From Eubacteriales bacterium (GTDB lineage Bacteria > Bacillota > Clostridia > Lachnospirales > Lachnospiraceae): a DNA stretch of 64,000 nt. Position numbers and translations under genes: made by a program. Numbering within the stretch: position 1 is the first letter of the stretch; the number at the start of each line of letters is the position of its first letter. The stretch lies in contig JAUNJF010000009.1 in the NCBI GenBank assembly GCA_030533405.1, positions 37,932-101,931 of the forward strand, in the 5' to 3' direction. Under the pieces are notes generated by a model, which worked only from the letters and a program-made list of their open reading frames with translations, was not told the DNA's origin and searched no databases. This document shows positions 61,027-64,000 of the stretch, piece after piece.

Positions 61027-61560
61027 TTATTCGCTCGTCCCTCGGCTAAGCATCAAAAGATATCCCTCAAATTCAATAAGAATCACTTCAAATATCATAC
61101 CTATATAAAACTTTGAAAGAATATCATACCCCTTTGTTGCTCTGTAAAAGCCAATTGGTTTTCCCAAATAGTACTCGGTTCCTTCACAAAACAAAGCAAA
61201 TGCATCGTGCCCCTTTCTTCCATGCATGTATTCAGGCATATGTTCATACATGCTCATGATAAATCCAGGTGCTTGGAAACTCTTAAAATCAGTCTCCTTT
61301 TCGAATTCAATTTTCATTTTATTTATTTTGTCTTCAATAGCTCCAGCATCTCCACCAATTGATGGAAGATATTCCTTCAGTCTAGCCGCAATGTATTTGT
61401 TAAAATCTTGGGATTCATCTATTTCAAATAGATCTGCCTCTACAATAGTGTATTGCGGGCACGCACTTACAAGGTATTCATCGCAAAGTGTATCAACGAC
61501 TCCAACCAAATATGCAGTTTTTCCGTTTATATTTTCAAATGTATATGCTTCTTTTGACAT
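61027..61560 (-). CDS. Hypothetical protein, 177 aa
   Basis: Soluble, mixed alpha/beta, acidic (EADLFEIDESQDFNKYIAAR, MKIEFEKETDFKSFQAPGF). No family recognised. AAAGGG precedes the ATG. Single gene in the accessory run. Confidence 0.6.
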   Translation of the reverse strand: MSKEAYTFENINGKTAYLVGVVDTLCDEYLVSACPQYTIVEADLFEIDESQDFNKYIAARLKEYLPSIGGDAGAIEDKINKMKIEFEKETDFKSFQAPGFIMSMYEHMPEYMHGRKGHDAFALFCEGTEYYLGKPIGFYRATKGYDILSKFYIGMIFEVILIEFEGYLLMLSRGTSE

Positions 61561-61584
61561 TATTTTTCAAATCCCTTTCTCAAA

Positions 61585-61677
61585 TTAAGCAACATTATTA
61601 TAAGTTTGCGTACTAATAAGTCCCAATACTTTATGAAGCACACTTCTTAGTTCTAACGGAAATCCTTGCTCAAACAA
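61585..61677 (-). other. Possible small frame or gene remnant, 30 aa
   Basis: Opens at a TTG after AAAGGAAG inside the array repeat and reads FEQGFPLELRSVLHKVLGLI to a TAA. It looks protein-like but is too short to place. Could be the tail or start of a lost cassette gene. Confidence 0.25.
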
Positions 61678-61686
61678 TTACTTATC

Positions 61687-61741
61687 TTCCTTTCACAGCT
61701 AAATATGAATTTAGTTGCACCGTATTATCAAAATTTGATTA
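61687..61741. repeat. Intergenic repeat R2 of the accessory array
   Basis: Shares 18 identical bases and the CCGTATTnTCAAAAT core with R1. It contains two small palindromes: CTAAATATGAATTTAG and ATCAAAATTTGAT. It directly follows the stop of the DUF6678-like gene. Confidence 0.6.
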
Positions 61742-62185
61742 ACGATATCCATAAATAATATAAGTTCTGCCAGTTTCAACATAGGGAATATTATAAGATT
61801 TCAGCATGGCGACAAATTCCTCTGTTTCATCAATCACCTTACTTTCAATCAATCTACCCTGATGTTCCAATATTCGTGGTCTAACCTTAATCCACTCAAC
61901 AGCATAATAAGGCGTAGCATAAATATCTCCACCCAAATAATTATCTAGATACAGCCCCCAATCACAAGTATTATATTCATCATGCGAAAACTCATGATAT
62001 TCTGTTTCCTCTTCATCAACTGCTTTGATAACAAATGGCGGTAAAAATGGCAATTCAGATACGCCTTCTTTTAACTCTCTCCATTTTGTATTATTCATAA
62101 TTGAGTACAAGTTTCTATTTTCTATTATTCTTTTAACTTTAGCTTTGTACCTTTCAGATTCACTGAAACTATTATCACTATTCAA
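61739..62185 (-). CDS. DUF6678-like protein, 148 aa
   Basis: MNNTKWRELKEGVSELPFLP then DWGLYLDNYLGGDIYATPYY, IKVRPRILEHQGRLI, and the C-terminal IPYVETGRTYIIYGYR, a pattern I associate with DUF6678. Function unknown. Starts at a TTG after AAGGAG. Confidence 0.6.
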   Translation of the reverse strand: MNSDNSFSESERYKAKVKRIIENRNLYSIMNNTKWRELKEGVSELPFLPPFVIKAVDEEETEYHEFSHDEYNTCDWGLYLDNYLGGDIYATPYYAVEWIKVRPRILEHQGRLIESKVIDETEEFVAMLKSYNIPYVETGRTYIIYGYR

Positions 62186-62199
62186 TTACGTCTCTCCTT

Positions 62200-62247
62200 A
62201 GCACAAAAATCTAAGTTTAACTTACACCGTATTATCAAAATTCAACT
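62200..62247. repeat. Intergenic repeat R3 of the accessory array
   Basis: Shares ACACCGTATTATCAAAATT with R2 (18 of 19 bases). It lies between the transglutaminase-like stop and the DUF6678-like start, about 70 bases from the former. Confidence 0.5.
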
Positions 62248-62316
62248 TTCTATCCCAGCTCGACAAGCTGCAATTTATCTCTTTATCAATCTTTCAAACT
62301 GACTATAAACAAATCA

Positions 62317-62907
62317 TCAGTACATTAAAAAGTCAGTTGATATTTCAAGAATATTCTTACTCTCTTTCAATATAGTAATCAGTCTGCCATCTAAATTCGA
62401 ATTATTATCTCTATAATCTATTTCACCCAATTCGGTTCTGATTGGAAAAGCTAATTTTTCTTCATCTATACAAAATTCTGCATGAACATTCTCTTTGTTA
62501 CCTCTTGCATCAACTCTTATCCATTTATTCAATTCACTTATATAAACTGTATTAAGTGCATGAATAATATAGCCTTCATCGGCATTATCATCAGCTCTTG
62601 TAAGATATTGATAAGAGATTCCTGAGGGTATTCCATTGGCTCTTAGAAGTGCTGCTAATAAACATGACTTTGTCCAACATATTCCTGTTCCATTTAAAAG
62701 TACTTCACTTGCTTTACGAGATACCACCTCTGACTTAATATCCCATGAATGCGTTATTTTATCTCTTACAAATCTATATGCATTATCAATATATTTCATC
62801 TTTGAATTTGAATTTAACCTTAGTTCATTAACCTTTTCCTTAATAACTGGATTATTATAATCAATACATTCAGTTTCTAAGAGATACTCTTTATATATGT
62901 TAATCAC
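62317..62907 (-). CDS. Transglutaminase-like protein
   Basis: 196 aa. The Cys-His-Asp triad is visible: GTGICWTKSCLLAALLRANG (Cys), GYIIHALNTVYI (His) and WIRVDARGNK (Asp). This papain-like fold acts as protease or transglutaminase. Arrangement fits the Transglut_core family. GTG at 62907 is chosen because GGAGG precedes it. Confidence 0.82.
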   Translation of the reverse strand: MINIYKEYLLETECIDYNNPVIKEKVNELRLNSNSKMKYIDNAYRFVRDKITHSWDIKSEVVSRKASEVLLNGTGICWTKSCLLAALLRANGIPSGISYQYLTRADDNADEGYIIHALNTVYISELNKWIRVDARGNKENVHAEFCIDEEKLAFPIRTELGEIDYRDNNSNLDGRLITILKESKNILEISTDFLMY

Positions 62908-62978
62908 ACAGTTCCTCCACAAATTCATATTTATCTTTCAGCAGATTTTTTATAGTTGCTATTGGTGTTTAATAGAAT

Positions 62979-63794
62979 CTAAAACCATATTGGGCCACCT
63001 TTAGCTGCATCATTGCATCGTTCACATCTTGGATCCCCACAATGAGCTACATTTGCATTTTCACGAAATTCTTTTTCACAAACATTCACTAATTCTCGAA
63101 TTTTATAACATCTCCACTTACTTCCAAATACTGTAACCGTTTTTTCAAACGTACTTAGAAAAGGCGATAATTTCTCAAAGCCATCTGAGCAACCACCTGC
63201 TCGAACCGCTATAGTATTGCCGGCTGGATCTTTGCTCCAACGAACAAACGGCATTCTTCCTGCTTTCTGTTCTGCATAATGTATAGCAGTTGCACTATCT
63301 AAACCCACACCAATTAAAAGAACATATCCATCCAGCTCGTACAATTCCTCCAGTGGCGCATAAACATCGTGATTCGTCTGGTTTTGCACCAATTTTCGGC
63401 CCATCGCTCCAACTGCTGTAAAAGAATTGAGAGCATTTTTTCCTCTCACCCTGCCGGCTTTTTCCAACACCATCTGTGGAAACATTCCCATTTCTTCTAC
63501 TGTCAATTCATTACTTTCGGTTGAATAAACAACATTATCTACATACTCTTTATTTATAAAATACGAATAATCTCCCGCACCATTTTGCTCCGGCATCAAT
63601 CCTTCTATAGGATGCGTTTCAAACATATCGCTAAAAGTCGGTACTAAAACTGTACAGCCTGCTTCTAAAAAAATCTCTAATAAATTCGGAATATATGAAT
63701 CGAATGATTTAAGAGATGCATGAATGCATACTGCCATATCGTTTAATCCTAAAAAATCAATTGCTTCGTTTATTTTCATTTGTATATTGTCCAT
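62979..63794 (-). CDS. AAC(3)-family N-acetyltransferase
   Basis: 271 aa. AAC(3)/YokD antibiotic-NAT fold: AVCIHASLKSFDSYIPN, CTVLVPTFSDMF, the SFTAVGAMG region, HYAEQKAGRMPF. C-terminal CxxC pairs (CGDPRCERCND) may bind zinc. Members acetylate aminoglycosides or other amines. Resistance cannot be assumed from sequence. AGGGG precedes the ATG at 63794. Confidence 0.88.
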   Translation of the reverse strand: MDNIQMKINEAIDFLGLNDMAVCIHASLKSFDSYIPNLLEIFLEAGCTVLVPTFSDMFETHPIEGLMPEQNGAGDYSYFINKEYVDNVVYSTESNELTVEEMGMFPQMVLEKAGRVRGKNALNSFTAVGAMGRKLVQNQTNHDVYAPLEELYELDGYVLLIGVGLDSATAIHYAEQKAGRMPFVRWSKDPAGNTIAVRAGGCSDGFEKLSPFLSTFEKTVTVFGSKWRCYKIRELVNVCEKEFRENANVAHCGDPRCERCNDAAKGGPIWF

Positions 63795-63803
63795 TTTTCT
63801 TAC

Positions 63804-63846
63804 CCCTAAATACACTATTAATTTATTTTGGTAATCAAAATAATAA
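63804..63846. repeat. Possible array repeat (R5)
   Basis: CCTAAATACACTATTAATTT and TAATCAAAATAATAAC resemble the R2 layout, at the start of the AAC(3)-like gene. Low similarity. Confidence 0.3.
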
Positions 63847-63909
63847 CGAACATATCATCTAAACAAATTCATATTTGTTTAATTCCGAAAACTGGAATTT
63901 AAGCATTTT

Positions 63910-64000
63910 TTAATTCCACTCCCGAATTATCAATTTACACAATTCTTCAGAATACTTATAACACATCTGACCATGCCCAAGACCTTCTAATATTATTTCC
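63910..64000 (-). CDS. C-terminal end of a gene cut by the window, possibly alpha/beta hydrolase
   Basis: Thirty codons: EIILEGLGHGQMCYKYSEEL then CKLIIREWN and stop. The GLGHGQ could hold a hydrolase catalytic His. Partial, so the family is uncertain. Confidence 0.4.
   Translation of the reverse strand, partial: EIILEGLGHGQMCYKYSEELCKLIIREWN

Overview
The window is a low-GC Firmicutes chromosome segment, most likely from a Lachnospiraceae gut bacterium of the Roseburia/Eubacterium rectale/Butyrivibrio kind. Evidence for this is the AT-rich sequence with strong AGGAGG ribosome binding sites and frequent GTG/TTG starts, the uvrA/uvrB/aspS sequences, a large secreted GH10 xylanase with carbohydrate-binding and Big_2-type domains, ECF sigma genes, and accessory families common in that group. 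I cannot name the species. Nearly every gene is on the minus strand. I found no tRNA, rRNA, CRISPR array or IS transposase.

Layout. (1) 1-8.3 kb is core chromosome: a secreted cysteine-peptidase-like wall-binding protein, uvrA, a chemoreceptor fused to a sugar-binding-protein-like domain, and uvrB. (2) About 8.3-43.05 kb is one integrated element of about 34.7 kb, placed inside the uvrB reading frame. Its left end supplies a new uvrB promoter (with a LexA-like box) and the first 278 bases of uvrB. The old 5' end of uvrB lies stranded at 43.03-43.31 kb. Both 5' ends are 278 bases from start codon to the shared 14-bp core, so the frame is kept.

Inside the element, left to right: two overlapping tyrosine recombinases and an excisionase-like protein; a P-loop ATPase operon; a small MobP-like relaxase with a ribbon-helix-helix accessory protein; a secreted CxxC-repeat surface protein; small HTH cassettes and a serine resolvase; a five-gene operon of WYL regulator, YkvA/DUF1232 protein, possible QxK-nuclease membrane protein, Sel1/TPR protein and Ycf46-like AAA+ ATPase (candidate defence system); HTH regulators and an ADP-ribosylglycohydrolase; a phage-like recombination set (DUF5688, Rad52-like annealing protein, SSB, YqaJ nuclease, DUF932) with several very small proteins; two lipoproteins; a nuclease-dense cluster (HNH, two PD-(D/E)XK-like proteins, an HsdR-N-like protein, an HTH protein); a ParM/ParR partition system with centromere-like repeats; and a HEPN/MNT pair. 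No type IV secretion genes are present, so it looks mobilizable rather than self-conjugative.

(3) 43.3-46.5 kb is more accessory DNA: a frameshifted RhuM gene, a DUF234-type ATPase and an ECF sigma pseudogene. (4) 46.6-58.9 kb is again chromosome-like: a membrane protein, a glycosyltransferase, an XRE-membrane regulator, a repeat protein with FliM-like motifs, the xylanase, aspS, and a sigma-region-2/anti-sigma fusion. (5) 59.2-64 kb is a run of small unrelated accessory genes (GNAT, hydrolase, macro-domain remnant, DUF6678-like, transglutaminase-like, AAC(3)-like), all in one orientation and separated by imperfect repeats, like a cassette array.
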